Shown one piece after another: positions 5,719-14,463 of a stretch of 19,174 nucleotides of DNA; the first letter of the stretch is position 1, and each line of letters begins with the position of its first letter. The position numbers and the translations under genes were made by a program. The notes beneath the pieces were generated by a model. It saw only the letters and a list, made by a program, of their open reading frames with translations, searched no databases and was not told where the DNA came from. Source of the stretch: Bacteroidales bacterium (GTDB lineage: Bacteria; Bacteroidota; Bacteroidia; Bacteroidales; WCHB1-69); the NCBI GenBank assembly GCA_012519525.1, contig JAAYQB010000140.1, positions 1 through 19,174 of the forward strand. Direction: 5' to 3'.

Positions 5719-6675
5719 ATGGGTGTATTTTCATTTTTTAATAAAGAAAAAAAGCAAGAGTTAGATAAAGGAGTTGAAAAAACAAAAGAGGCGTTTTTTT
5801 TACGTTTATCAAGAGTCATTGCAGGAAAAACGGTTGTTAACGACGAAGTGCTTGATTCATTGGAAGAGATGCTCGTTTCTTCCGATGTCGGAGTAGATAC
5901 GACTTTACGTATCATAGAACGGATAGAAAACAGAGTGAAAAAAGATAAATATCTTGGCACTAAAGAGTTAAATCGTATTTTAAAAGAAGAAATCATGTCG
6001 TTATTGACCGAGTCGGATGTTGATTTAAGCAATCCGTTCGTATTGAGCGATAGCATTCGACGACCTTATGTTATCATGGTAGTAGGAGTGAATGGCGTTG
6101 GAAAAACGACAACGATAGGAAAATTAGCTTATCAGTTTAAGCAGCAGTCTTATAATGTGGTTTTAGGTGCTGCCGATACTTTTCGTGCAGCCGCTGTCGA
6201 CCAGTTGAGTATTTGGGCTGAACGAGTGGGAGTCGGCATTGTTAAACAAGCGATGGGTTCCGACCCCGCTTCTGTAGCTTACGATACCTTGAAGTCGGCA
6301 ATTGCTAAAGAAGCCGATGTGGTTATTATTGACACAGCCGGACGTTTGCATAATCGTGTCAATTTAATGAATGAATTGACAAAAATAAAAAATGTAATGA
6401 AAAAACTATTGCCCGAAGCACCTCATGAAATATTGCTTGTTTTAGATGCATCAACGGGTCAAAATGCTATTGAGCAAGCCAAACAATTTGTGGCTGCAAC
6501 GGAAGTGAATAGTTTGGCATTGACAAAATTAGACGGAACGGCAAAAGGAGGAGTAATTTTAGGAATATCCGATCAATTTAAAATTCCTGTAAAATACATA
6601 GGCATAGGCGAAAAACCTAACGACATACAAGCCTTTGATAAAGTGGCTTTTATTAATTCTATTTTTGGAGAATAG
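5719..6675 (+). CDS. ftsY: FtsY, signal recognition particle receptor GTPase
   Basis: FtsY docks ribosome-nascent chain-SRP complexes at the inner membrane and hydrolyses GTP together with Ffh. The 318-residue protein has the short N-terminus usual in this phylum (no long acidic A domain) and a four-helix N domain at about 20-100. Its GTPase G domain has P-loop GVNGVGKT (123-130), DTFRAAA (153-159), DTAGR (205-209), and TKLD (269-272) leading into DGTAKGG. The ATG at 5719 (MGVFSFF) is preferred to an upstream in-frame TTG at 5710. The gene starts 20 bases after the tRNA, and its stop is 7 bases before ispH. Confidence 0.97.
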   Translation: MGVFSFFNKEKKQELDKGVEKTKEAFFLRLSRVIAGKTVVNDEVLDSLEEMLVSSDVGVDTTLRIIERIENRVKKDKYLGTKELNRILKEEIMSLLTESDVDLSNPFVLSDSIRRPYVIMVVGVNGVGKTTTIGKLAYQFKQQSYNVVLGAADTFRAAAVDQLSIWAERVGVGIVKQAMGSDPASVAYDTLKSAIAKEADVVIIDTAGRLHNRVNLMNELTKIKNVMKKLLPEAPHEILLVLDASTGQNAIEQAKQFVAATEVNSLALTKLDGTAKGGVILGISDQFKIPVKYIGIGEKPNDIQAFDKVAFINSIFGE

Positions 6676-6682
6676 CGTCAAT

Positions 6683-7555
6683 ATGAAAATAACGATAGAT
6701 AAAAACTCAGGTTTTTGTTTTGGAGTTGTAAGAGCCATTGAAGTGGCGGAACAAAATTTACAGAAAGACAATCAATTGTATTGTTTGGGCGATATTGTCC
6801 ATAACAATGAAGAAGTAAGTCGCTTACACAATATGGGTTTGAAAATTGTATCGCACCGAGAGTTTGCTCAATTGCATAATGTGAAAGTATTGATACGTGC
6901 GCATGGAGAACCGCCCGAAACCTATCGTATTGCAAAAGAAAATAATATCGAACTGATAGATGCAACATGTATCGTAGTGCTTAAACTGCAAGAAGATATA
7001 AAGAAAAACAATGAAGACGGCAATTTTAGGGAAGGACAAATTCTTATTTTTGGTAAAGCAGGACATGCCGAAGTAATCGGATTATTAGGACAAACCAATG
7101 GCAAAGGAATTGTGATATCGTCTGTTAATGATATTGATGTCATAGACTATACTAAACCTGCTAAACTGTATTCGCAAACAACACAGAGCTTGGAAGAATA
7201 TCAAACGATTATTGAAACCGTTCGTAGAAGATACGATGAAAAAGGAAACGGACATTTGTTTCAGTCTTACGATACGATATGTCGTCGAGTTGCTAATCGT
7301 GCGAAGCAAGTACAAAAATTTGCTGCTCAATACGATAAGATTATTTTTGTGTCGGGAGAAAAAAGTTCCAACGGATTGTATTTGTTCGATGTGTGCAAAA
7401 AGGAAAATCCGCAATCTTATTTTGTTTATCGTTCGGAACAATTGGAAGAAATTCCGTTTAAAAAAGACGATAATATCGGTATTTGCGGAGCAACTTCTAC
7501 GCCCATGTGGTTGATGGAGTCTATTGCCGAAAAAATAAAAAAAATAATAACATGA
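6683..7555 (+). CDS. ispH: IspH (LytB), 4-hydroxy-3-methylbut-2-enyl diphosphate reductase
   Basis: IspH is the last enzyme of the MEP isoprenoid pathway, a [4Fe-4S] reductase producing IPP and DMAPP. At 290 residues it has the three cluster Cys residues in the expected places: C12 (SGFCFGV), C96 (DATC) and C200 (TICRRVANR). It also has the substrate-binding His residues H40, H74 and H128 (GHAEV), catalytic E130, and the C-terminal SxSTP-like block ATSTP. The ATG at 6683 gives the canonical start MKITIDKNSGFCFGV; upstream in-frame codons lie inside ftsY. The residue after C96 is Ile, where Pro is normally found. The 7-base gap from ftsY suggests co-transcription. Confidence 0.96.
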   Translation: MKITIDKNSGFCFGVVRAIEVAEQNLQKDNQLYCLGDIVHNNEEVSRLHNMGLKIVSHREFAQLHNVKVLIRAHGEPPETYRIAKENNIELIDATCIVVLKLQEDIKKNNEDGNFREGQILIFGKAGHAEVIGLLGQTNGKGIVISSVNDIDVIDYTKPAKLYSQTTQSLEEYQTIIETVRRRYDEKGNGHLFQSYDTICRRVANRAKQVQKFAAQYDKIIFVSGEKSSNGLYLFDVCKKENPQSYFVYRSEQLEEIPFKKDDNIGICGATSTPMWLMESIAEKIKKIIT

Positions 7556-7643
7556 AGGATTTCAACCGAAATACTTTTAATTTCAATACACGATAAATAG
7601 GATAAGATGCGTTTGTTTAACAAAGGAATTATAAATAATTGAT

Positions 7644-9719
7644 ATGATTACAACCGAATATTCGTTATGGTTTGTCCCTTTGTGCGTGCTAATCGGCATT
7701 GCTTATGCTTTTATTTTATATTATAAAAACAACAAACCGGAATTGCCTTTGTGGGTAAAACGGATTTCATTGGTAACAAGAGCAATAGTAGTAGCGGTTT
7801 TAAGTTTTTTACTTTTAAATCCTTTGATAATGTCAATGCGAAAAGAAAAAGAAAAACCTCTTATCGTTTTTGCTGTCGACAATTCGGAATCAATTCTTTA
7901 TGTAAAAGATTCCGTTTACTATAAAAACACCTTTCAACAACAATTGCAAGAAAGTATTGACAGACTTAGCAAAACATACCGAGTAGAAACCATGCTCATG
8001 GGCGATACCTTAAGATATGGAAATCAGTTGGATTTTAAAGATAAGGAAAGCAATCTGTCCGATGTTTTTCAATTTATACAATCGAACTATATTAATCAAA
8101 ACTTAGGGGCGATTGTTCTTGCTTCAGATGGAATATTTAATACGGGAAAAAATCCTTTTTATGTTGCTAACGAACTGTCTTGTCCTATTTATACCATTGC
8201 TATGGGCGATACGACGGTGCGGAAAGATGCGTTGATAGCAAAAGTCAATTATAATAAAACGGTTTTTAAAAATAATTTTTTCCCTTTAGAAATATTGGTT
8301 CAAGCCAATAAATTGATTAATAAAAAGACAAAACTCATTGTTTCGCAGAAGGAAAATGTGGTTTTTGAGAAAAACATAACAATACCGACCAATGCTTTTT
8401 CGGAGTGGGTACGATTGAATTTAGAAGCAAAAGAATCGGGCGTTCATTCTTATAAAATCGAATTATTGCCTATAGAGGAAGAGGTTACTATAGAAAACAA
8501 TACGACGGAAGTATTCATAGAAACAATAGATGAACGCAAGAAAATAGCGATTATTTATAGTGTTCCTCATCCCGATGTGAGTGCTGTCGTACAATCGTTG
8601 AAATACAATAATAATTACCAAGTAGAAACATTTGCGATAGATAAATTTAATCAAGCGGTCAACAATTACGATGTGCTTATTTTACATCAATTGCCCTCGC
8701 GTATTCATCCGGCAAAACAATTGTTGGAATCCGTAAAAAAAGTCGGCGTGTCAACATTTTATATATTTGGCAAACAAACCAATTACGCCTATGTTAATGG
8801 TTTAAATTTGGGAATGCAGCTGCAATTGTCAAGAGAATTGTTCAATGAAGCCTATCCCTTGTACAATCAGAATTTCACTACATTTACGACTTCTAATACT
8901 ATGCACGATTTTATAAGAGAAATGCCGCCCGTACCCGTTCCTTTTGCCAACTATAAATTATCGCCTTCGGTCAATGTGTTGTTTTATCAAATCATAGGAA
9001 GTGTACAAACGACTTATCCGCTTATGTTTTATAATCAAACGGAAAATCAAAAAACGGCTGTGTTTTTAGGCGAAGGTTTGTGGCGATGGAGAAATTATAA
9101 TTATATGTTGGAGCAGAACCACGAAGTTTTTAATGAAATAATAACGAAAACGATACAGTTTTTATCCATAAAAGAAGATAAAAGTCTTTTCCGCGTAACA
9201 ACCAATGCTTTTTTTAACGAAAACGAAGCTGTTATTTTTAATGCCGAATTGTATAATCAAAACTATGAATTGGTAAACGAGCCAACCGTTAATTTGCAAA
9301 TTAAAAATAAAGAAAATTCATTTGTATATTCATTTTCGCGGACGTTTTCGGCTTATCATTTAGATGCCGGACGACTTCCCATAGGAAATTATCAATGGTT
9401 GGCAACCGTTGAGTATGGCGGACAAAAACACAGTAAGTCAGGATACTTCAGTGTGAAAAAAATCAATGTTGAAACGGCTAATCTTGTTGCCGACCATCAG
9501 TTGTTGAAAAATATTGCCAACATCAATCATGGGAAAATGTATACGCCTTATCAATTGGAAGAAATAGAAAAAGACATCAAAAACAACAAAGAAATAGTGA
9601 GCATTGTGCGTTATGCAAAAAAACACAATTCTTTGTTAAATAGCGTTTTATTGCTTACAACTTTGTTGTTGCTACTCGGAGTAGAGTGGTTTTTTAGAAA
9701 GTGGAGCGGAGGTTATTAA
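7644..9719 (+). CDS. Large membrane protein with VWA-like extracytoplasmic domain
   Basis: The 691-residue protein has two N-terminal membrane helices (about 7-26 and 42-62), a long soluble region, and a C-terminal helix (about 665-685) followed by a short basic tail. Just after the second helix, VFAVDNSESI contains DxSxS at 79-83, the metal-ion-dependent adhesion site of von Willebrand A domains. AIVLASDGIFNTG further on matches the later MIDAS Asp. A middle segment (KKIAIIYSVPHPDVSAVVQS, then VLILHQLPS) resembles a glutamine-amidotransferase-like fold, as in related Bacteroidota membrane proteins. The architecture recalls the BatA/BatB group without an identified partner ATPase. Its role is unknown, perhaps in envelope assembly. 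An 88-base gap without a clear promoter separates it from ispH. Confidence 0.8.
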   Translation: MITTEYSLWFVPLCVLIGIAYAFILYYKNNKPELPLWVKRISLVTRAIVVAVLSFLLLNPLIMSMRKEKEKPLIVFAVDNSESILYVKDSVYYKNTFQQQLQESIDRLSKTYRVETMLMGDTLRYGNQLDFKDKESNLSDVFQFIQSNYINQNLGAIVLASDGIFNTGKNPFYVANELSCPIYTIAMGDTTVRKDALIAKVNYNKTVFKNNFFPLEILVQANKLINKKTKLIVSQKENVVFEKNITIPTNAFSEWVRLNLEAKESGVHSYKIELLPIEEEVTIENNTTEVFIETIDERKKIAIIYSVPHPDVSAVVQSLKYNNNYQVETFAIDKFNQAVNNYDVLILHQLPSRIHPAKQLLESVKKVGVSTFYIFGKQTNYAYVNGLNLGMQLQLSRELFNEAYPLYNQNFTTFTTSNTMHDFIREMPPVPVPFANYKLSPSVNVLFYQIIGSVQTTYPLMFYNQTENQKTAVFLGEGLWRWRNYNYMLEQNHEVFNEIITKTIQFLSIKEDKSLFRVTTNAFFNENEAVIFNAELYNQNYELVNEPTVNLQIKNKENSFVYSFSRTFSAYHLDAGRLPIGNYQWLATVEYGGQKHSKSGYFSVKKINVETANLVADHQLLKNIANINHGKMYTPYQLEEIEKDIKNNKEIVSIVRYAKKHNSLLNSVLLLTTLLLLLGVEWFFRKWSGGY

Positions 9720-9747
9720 AAAAAATTTTGTTAAGTAATAGTATTTT

Positions 9748-9781
9748 TTTGTTAAATATGATAGTAAAATTTGTATTTTTG
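9748..9781 (+). promoter_or_regulatory. Promoter for the dNK-kdsB-HU/SPOR operon
   Basis: The -7 box TATTTTTG (9774-9781) is a full TAnnTTTG match. A -33-type TTTG lies at 9748-9751, with a 22-base spacer, close to the usual spacing. The ATG at 9814 follows 32 bases later. This is the best two-part promoter in the window. Confidence 0.7.
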
Positions 9782-9813
9782 TATCATCGAAAAATAATAA
9801 AAAATCAATTGTA

Positions 9814-10473
9814 ATGCATATAACAGTAGCAGGAAATATAGGTTCGGGAAAAACGACATTAACAAAATTATTAGCAAAACATTTCAATTGGATAGCACAA
9901 TACGAAGATGTGGCTACCAATCCGTATTTGGCAAGTTTTTATGAGGACATGCAACGTTGGTCTTTCAATTTGCAAGTGTTTTTTCTTAATACTCGTTTTC
10001 GGCATATTATAAAAATAAGGAAAAGAAAGGGAAAAACAGTTATTCAAGATCGCAGCATATACGAAGATGCTTATATTTTTGCCCCCAATCTTCACGATAT
10101 GGGTTTGATGTCGAATCGTGATTACGAGAATTATATTTCTCTGTTCAAACTTATTAACTCTTTAATACAAGCCCCCGACCTTTTAATTTATTTAAAAGCA
10201 AGTGTCCCTACTTTGGTTGCTCAAATACAAAAAAGAGGACGTCCTTACGAAGATATGATACGTTTGGATTATCTTAAAAATCTTAACGACCGCTACAACC
10301 AATGGGCGGAAAATTATAAAGGAAATATATTGATAATAGATGTAGATAAACTTAATTTCTCTGAAAACAAAGATGATTTGGGTGTTATAATAGATAAAGT
10401 CAATGCTAAATTATTTGGCTTATTTAATAATAATGAAGAAGAAAAAACAGCTGTTAAACAAAAACGAAAATAA
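9814..10473 (+). CDS. Deoxynucleoside kinase (dNK/dGK-dAK family)
   Basis: This enzyme phosphorylates deoxynucleosides with ATP for dNTP salvage. At 219 residues it has the P-loop GNIGSGKT (7-14), the catalytic and substrate block YEDVATNPYL (E31), the DRS motif at 79-81 followed by IYEDA, and a LID-like Arg segment (QKRGRPYED). These fit the bacterial deoxyadenosine/deoxyguanosine kinase family; which nucleoside is preferred cannot be read directly. The C-terminus has a charged tail (NNEEEKTAVKQKRK). The stop codon shares one base with the kdsB start (TAATG), so the two are translationally linked. Confidence 0.9.
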   Translation: MHITVAGNIGSGKTTLTKLLAKHFNWIAQYEDVATNPYLASFYEDMQRWSFNLQVFFLNTRFRHIIKIRKRKGKTVIQDRSIYEDAYIFAPNLHDMGLMSNRDYENYISLFKLINSLIQAPDLLIYLKASVPTLVAQIQKRGRPYEDMIRLDYLKNLNDRYNQWAENYKGNILIIDVDKLNFSENKDDLGVIIDKVNAKLFGLFNNNEEEKTAVKQKRK

Positions 10474-11237
10474 TGAAATACTTGGCTATCATTCCGGCAC
10501 GCTATCAGTCTACTCGTTTTCCGGGCAAACCGCTTCATCTTATCGGAGGAAAACCGGTAATACAACGTGTGTATGAGCAAGTTGCGAAAGTAAGTGTATT
10601 TTCCGACATATTAGTGGCTACCGATGATGAGCGTATTTATCGTTGTGTTGACGGATTTGGCGGAAAAGCTGTTATGACTTCGCATTCTCATCGTTCAGGG
10701 ACGGATAGGTGTGCCGAAGCTTATGCCTGTTTTCTCGATAAATATCCGATAAACGAAACGGTTGTCGTGAATATTCAAGGCGATGAACCTTTTATTCAAC
10801 CTCAACAAATAGAAGAGCTGTTGTCCGTTTTCAACGATTCGACGGTAGAAATAGCAACACTTGTGCATACAATACAAGATGTCAATTTGTTGTCGAATCC
10901 GAATGTAGTGAAAGTAGTATTGTCGGTAACGGGAAAAGCTATGTATTTCAGTCGTTTGCCTATTCCTTATTCTTCGAATTTGGTGGAATCGCAGCATGGT
11001 TTTTACCAACATATAGGATTATATGCTTATAAAGGGAATGTACTTTTATCAATTGTAAAATTACCGCCTTCTTCATTGGAAATAACGGAAAATTTAGAGC
11101 AATTGCGATGGTTGGAAAACGATTATTCTATCAAAGCCTGCATTAGCGCTTATGCATCTACAATAGCTATCGATACCATTGAAGACGCAGAAAAAGCAAA
11201 AGAATATCTTAAACAATTAAATCATAAACAACAATGA
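10473..11237 (+). CDS. kdsB: KdsB, CMP-Kdo synthetase (3-deoxy-manno-octulosonate cytidylyltransferase)
   Basis: KdsB activates Kdo with CTP for attachment to lipid A. The 254-residue length is normal. The N-terminal nucleotide-binding motif is IPARYQSTRFPGKPL, followed by ATDDERI, SGTDRCAEA and the metal-binding VNIQGDEPFI. The C-terminal half holds the expected LEQLRWLEN block. The start overlaps the dNK stop by one base, and the end overlaps the next gene by four bases (ATGA). It implies a Kdo-containing lipopolysaccharide or lipooligosaccharide in this organism. Confidence 0.96.
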   Translation: MKYLAIIPARYQSTRFPGKPLHLIGGKPVIQRVYEQVAKVSVFSDILVATDDERIYRCVDGFGGKAVMTSHSHRSGTDRCAEAYACFLDKYPINETVVVNIQGDEPFIQPQQIEELLSVFNDSTVEIATLVHTIQDVNLLSNPNVVKVVLSVTGKAMYFSRLPIPYSSNLVESQHGFYQHIGLYAYKGNVLLSIVKLPPSSLEITENLEQLRWLENDYSIKACISAYASTIAIDTIEDAEKAKEYLKQLNHKQQ

Positions 11238-12238
11238 ATTCGATAATCAAAACTTATTTAATTAAAAACAAAAAACTGACAATAGAAGGATTGGGTGTTT
11301 TTGAAGTTACGTATAAATCTGCGGAAATACATCCTATATTGCATACGTTTACGGCTCCGGGCGAGTATGTTGTTTTTAAAAAAGACGAAAAAGTATCTTC
11401 TGACGATTTTATTGATTTTGTAGCCGATATGAGCAAGATAACAAAAGAAGAGGCAAAAGATAAAATTAATAAATGGGTAGCCCAGTTAAAAGAGTCGTTG
11501 AAAAATGAAAAAACCTATCAATTAGGAAGTTTGGGAAGTTTTGCTTTCGATGCCGTCGGGAATTTAATTTTCAACCCTAATTTAGATTACGACTTATCGC
11601 CGTCTTCTTACGGATTGGAAAATTTCACATTTACCCCTGATTCCGTTAATGAAAAAGCAAAAGAAGATGCCGCAGCTGTAAATACGCAACAAACCGTTCC
11701 TTATAAAAGGAAGAGAAATAGTGTTTTTTATTCTTTTATAATTGTTTTACTATTGTTGGTTGTGGCACTTGGGGTGTATATAGTTTTATATCCTAATGAT
11801 TTTGTAGAAGTAAAAGATAAAATGATAGCCAAAATAAGCCTATGGTTTTCGACTTCCGACAAAGAGCAAATTGCGACAATAAGCGAAGAGGATACGATTA
11901 CGGAAGAAACAACGATAACGACGGAAGCTACTACTGCTGTTATTTCCGATACAATGGTTTATACGGAAAGCATTTCACCGATAGATAGCGAACCTGAAAT
12001 AACGGAAGAAGTTGTAAAACAAGGGAATATTTATATTGTTATAGGCAGTTTTAAGGAAGAAAAAAATGCAAACGTATTTTTACAACAAAAGAAAGAAACG
12101 TATAGTAATGTCGTGTCATTAGGTCAAGGGAAAACATCTAATTTGTGGTTGGTAGGATTAGGACCTTATGAGAAGATGGGTGAAGCACAGCAATTTTTGA
12201 AAGAAAACAATGTAAATGGGTGGATATTAAAGAAATAA
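11234..12238 (+). CDS. Membrane protein with HU (CCDC81-type) repeats and C-terminal SPOR domain
   Basis: The 334-residue protein has an N-terminal region (1-115) matching the pair of HU-like domains found in Bacteroidota CCDC81-type proteins: LTIEGLGVFEVTY, then the second repeat with LGSLGSFAFD. One transmembrane helix follows (about 165-186), then a Thr/Glu-rich linker (about 205-255) and a SPOR domain (about 258-334, starting NIYIVIGSF and ending GWILKK). SPOR domains bind glycan strands stripped of peptides at division septa, so the C-terminus should be periplasmic and the HU part cytoplasmic. The family is conserved in Bacteroidales but its function is not established; a link between nucleoid and septum is an inference. 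It overlaps kdsB by ATGA. Confidence 0.85.
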   Translation: MNSIIKTYLIKNKKLTIEGLGVFEVTYKSAEIHPILHTFTAPGEYVVFKKDEKVSSDDFIDFVADMSKITKEEAKDKINKWVAQLKESLKNEKTYQLGSLGSFAFDAVGNLIFNPNLDYDLSPSSYGLENFTFTPDSVNEKAKEDAAAVNTQQTVPYKRKRNSVFYSFIIVLLLLVVALGVYIVLYPNDFVEVKDKMIAKISLWFSTSDKEQIATISEEDTITEETTITTEATTAVISDTMVYTESISPIDSEPEITEEVVKQGNIYIVIGSFKEEKNANVFLQQKKETYSNVVSLGQGKTSNLWLVGLGPYEKMGEAQQFLKENNVNGWILKK

Positions 12239-12253
12239 AATGTTTTGCAAAAG

Positions 12254-13150
12254 ATGAGTAACATCATAACACTTACGACCGATTGGGGAATAACAGCCAA
12301 TTATGCTGCTATTTTCAAGGCTCATTTATTAAAAGAAGCACCTTCTGCAACTATCGTTGATATTTCTCATGAAGTAGAGGCTTTTAATATTGAGATGGGC
12401 GTTTATTTGTTAGCGGCTACTTATCCGTTCTTTGCTAAAGAAACAGTACATATTTTTGGTGTTGATTTTTTATCTGACAATCAATTAGCGTCGGTACGTT
12501 CTTCGCCAAGTCTTGAAAGAGAACATATTCCTCTTAATCATTATCTTGCTGTTAAATACAAAGGACATTATTTTCTTGCTCGTAACAATGGTTTTTTCTC
12601 GCTTTTGTGCGAAGACTTATCGGAAATAGAAGAAATGGTACAGTTGAAAAAAGATGAAAATCTGTCGGATATCAAAACATTCGATCTTATTCCTTTTTTA
12701 CTGAAACCTGCCGTTGCTTTATCAAAGGGGATTTCATTAAAGAAAATCGGTGAATTGTATGATGTGGAAAAAATAGAAATAGTGAAACCCCAAAAGCCGT
12801 TGATTAAAAAATCGGAAGAAAGAGGCGATACGATTGAATTTGGCGTAAAATATATTGATAATTATGGTAATATAGTTACCGATTTACATAAAGACACATT
12901 CGATAAAATAGCGCAAGGAAGAAAGAAAATGTGGATTTATTATAGAGGTATGGGAAATAATATGAAAATTCAATTGGTAGATACCTATAACAATGTGTAT
13001 ACCTATTCACGTGTTTTTGCTCTTTTTAATACATCGGGATATTTGGAAATAGTTGCCAATTATTCTAAACTTTCCGGTGTCTTTTTGAATAACAGTCGTG
13101 ATTACGACCGACGATTTATTTTAGGATTTGAAGATAATAATGAAAAATAA
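12254..13150 (+). CDS. SAM hydrolase / hydroxide adenosyltransferase family protein (DUF62)
   Basis: Characterised members hydrolyse S-adenosylmethionine to adenosine and methionine. At 298 residues the N-terminal motif is IITLTTDWG, followed by IVDISHEVEAFNI, both typical. The C-terminal beta domain contains the family block VKYIDNYGNIVTDL. The usual DxY and K-G positions after TTDWG are changed here (ANYAAIFKA), and the D-P-G-V-G motif is replaced by FGVDFLSDN, so activity should not be assumed. The ATG at 12254 (MSNIITL) is preferred to an in-frame TTG at 12245. The gene starts 15 bases after the HU/SPOR gene. Confidence 0.85.
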   Translation: MSNIITLTTDWGITANYAAIFKAHLLKEAPSATIVDISHEVEAFNIEMGVYLLAATYPFFAKETVHIFGVDFLSDNQLASVRSSPSLEREHIPLNHYLAVKYKGHYFLARNNGFFSLLCEDLSEIEEMVQLKKDENLSDIKTFDLIPFLLKPAVALSKGISLKKIGELYDVEKIEIVKPQKPLIKKSEERGDTIEFGVKYIDNYGNIVTDLHKDTFDKIAQGRKKMWIYYRGMGNNMKIQLVDTYNNVYTYSRVFALFNTSGYLEIVANYSKLSGVFLNNSRDYDRRFILGFEDNNEK

Positions 13151-13170
13151 AAAAATAACAAAATAACAAT

Positions 13171-14415
13171 ATGATGATAGATAAAACTAAGTTAAAGGAT
13201 TTGTTTCTGAAATACATAGCGATAGATACGCAATCAAATCCCGATTCAAGTACTTACCCAAGTACCGAAAAACAAAAACATTTTGCTTTGAAGTTGGTAG
13301 AAGAGTTAAAAGCAATGGGAATAAGCAATGCAGTAATGGACGAATACGGTTATGTAATGGCAAGCATACCGGCTAATACAACCAAACCGATTCCTACGGT
13401 TGGTTTCATTGCCCATGTTGATACGGCACCGGATGCGGACGGAGCTTGTTTGAACCCGCAAATCATTGAAAATTATGACGGGAAAGACATCGCTTTAGAT
13501 GCTTCAAAAAATATCTGGTTACGTCCCGGCGATTTTCCTGAATTATTGGATTATAAAGGCAAAACAATTATTTGTACCGATGGCTCAACTTTGTTGGGAG
13601 CTGACGATAAAGCAGGCATAGCCGAGATAATGACAGCGATGCAGTATATTATGCAACATCCTGAAATAGAGCATGGAAAAATAGCGATAGGATTTACACC
13701 CGACGAAGAAATAGGGTGCGGAGTCAATTATTTTAATGTTGAAAAATTCGGTGCCGATTATGCCTATACCATTGATGGCGGAAGGATAGGAGAGTTGGAA
13801 TACGAAAATTTTAATGGTGCCGAAGCTAAAATAAGCATACATGGAAGAAATTTACATCCGGGATATTCTAAAAATAAAATGATTAATTCGCAATTGATAG
13901 CTATGGAACTTCATTCTTTGCTTCCTTGCGGACAAAGACCTGAGTTAACGGAAGGTTACGAAGGTTTTTTCTTATTGATGAAATCCACGGGAACAATTGA
14001 AGAAACCGATATGATATACATTATTAGAGACCATGACAGAGGAAAATTTGAAGAGAAAAAACAACTCATCAATGGTATTTGTCGGTTTTTAAACGAAAAA
14101 TATGGAGAAAATACGGTCGTGTGTACGCTTAAAGACCAATATTATAACATGAGAGAAAAAGTTGAAGATGTCATGTTTATTGTCGATATAGCTAAAAAAG
14201 CGATGTTGGCTTCCGGCGTCGAACCTTTAATCGTTCCCATTCGTGGCGGAACCGACGGAGCAAGACTGTCTTATATGGGCTTACCTTGTCCTAATATTTT
14301 TGCAGGAGGACATAATTTTCACGGAAAACACGAATATGTTGTTTTAGAATCAATGGTTAAAGCTACAGAAGTGATAGTCAATATAGTGAAAGAGTATGCG
14401 CTTATAAAAAAATAA
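13171..14415 (+). CDS. pepT: Peptidase T (tripeptide aminopeptidase, M20B)
   Basis: PepT removes the N-terminal residue from tripeptides using two metal ions. The 414-residue length is typical. Metal and catalytic motifs are GFIAHVDTAPD (H82, D84), LLGADDKAG (bridging D145/D146 region), the general-base pair in TPDEEIG (E179, E180), YTIDGG (D202), and the C-terminal block GGTDGARLSYMGLPCPN leading to the last His ligand in GGHNFHGKHEYV. The start may be either of two adjacent ATG codons (13171 or 13174). It is the last gene of the run beginning at 9814; no terminator is obvious. Confidence 0.96.
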   Translation: MMIDKTKLKDLFLKYIAIDTQSNPDSSTYPSTEKQKHFALKLVEELKAMGISNAVMDEYGYVMASIPANTTKPIPTVGFIAHVDTAPDADGACLNPQIIENYDGKDIALDASKNIWLRPGDFPELLDYKGKTIICTDGSTLLGADDKAGIAEIMTAMQYIMQHPEIEHGKIAIGFTPDEEIGCGVNYFNVEKFGADYAYTIDGGRIGELEYENFNGAEAKISIHGRNLHPGYSKNKMINSQLIAMELHSLLPCGQRPELTEGYEGFFLLMKSTGTIEETDMIYIIRDHDRGKFEEKKQLINGICRFLNEKYGENTVVCTLKDQYYNMREKVEDVMFIVDIAKKAMLASGVEPLIVPIRGGTDGARLSYMGLPCPNIFAGGHNFHGKHEYVVLESMVKATEVIVNIVKEYALIKK

Positions 14416-14454
14416 AATCAATTGATATTTATAGCTTTATATAGAAAAATTTAA

Positions 14455-14462
14455 TATCTTTG
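14455..14462 (+). promoter_or_regulatory. -7 promoter box for the Lys9-like / rpoN operon
   Basis: The box reads TATCTTTG, a full TAnnTTTG match, 83 bases before the chosen ATG at 14546. A perfect 24-bp palindrome begins at 14464, two bases after it. Confidence 0.65.
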
Positions 14463-14463
14463 C

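Noticed and set aside
5703..6056. 117-codon minus-strand frame
   Set aside because: It lies antisense to the N-terminus of ftsY and its low-complexity Ser-rich composition mirrors the ftsY codons.
7085..7514. Open frames of 100-118 codons on both strands inside ispH
   Set aside because: They are shadows of ispH, which has all expected motifs in its own frame.
7607..7642. 11-codon ORF (MRLFNKGIINN) just before the VWA-like gene
   Set aside because: It is too short to support as a gene. It might be a leader ORF, but no regulatory structure beyond a small TTTGTT/AACAAA inverted repeat is visible.
10695..11012. 105-codon minus-strand frame inside kdsB
   Set aside because: Antisense shadow with no recognisable protein features.
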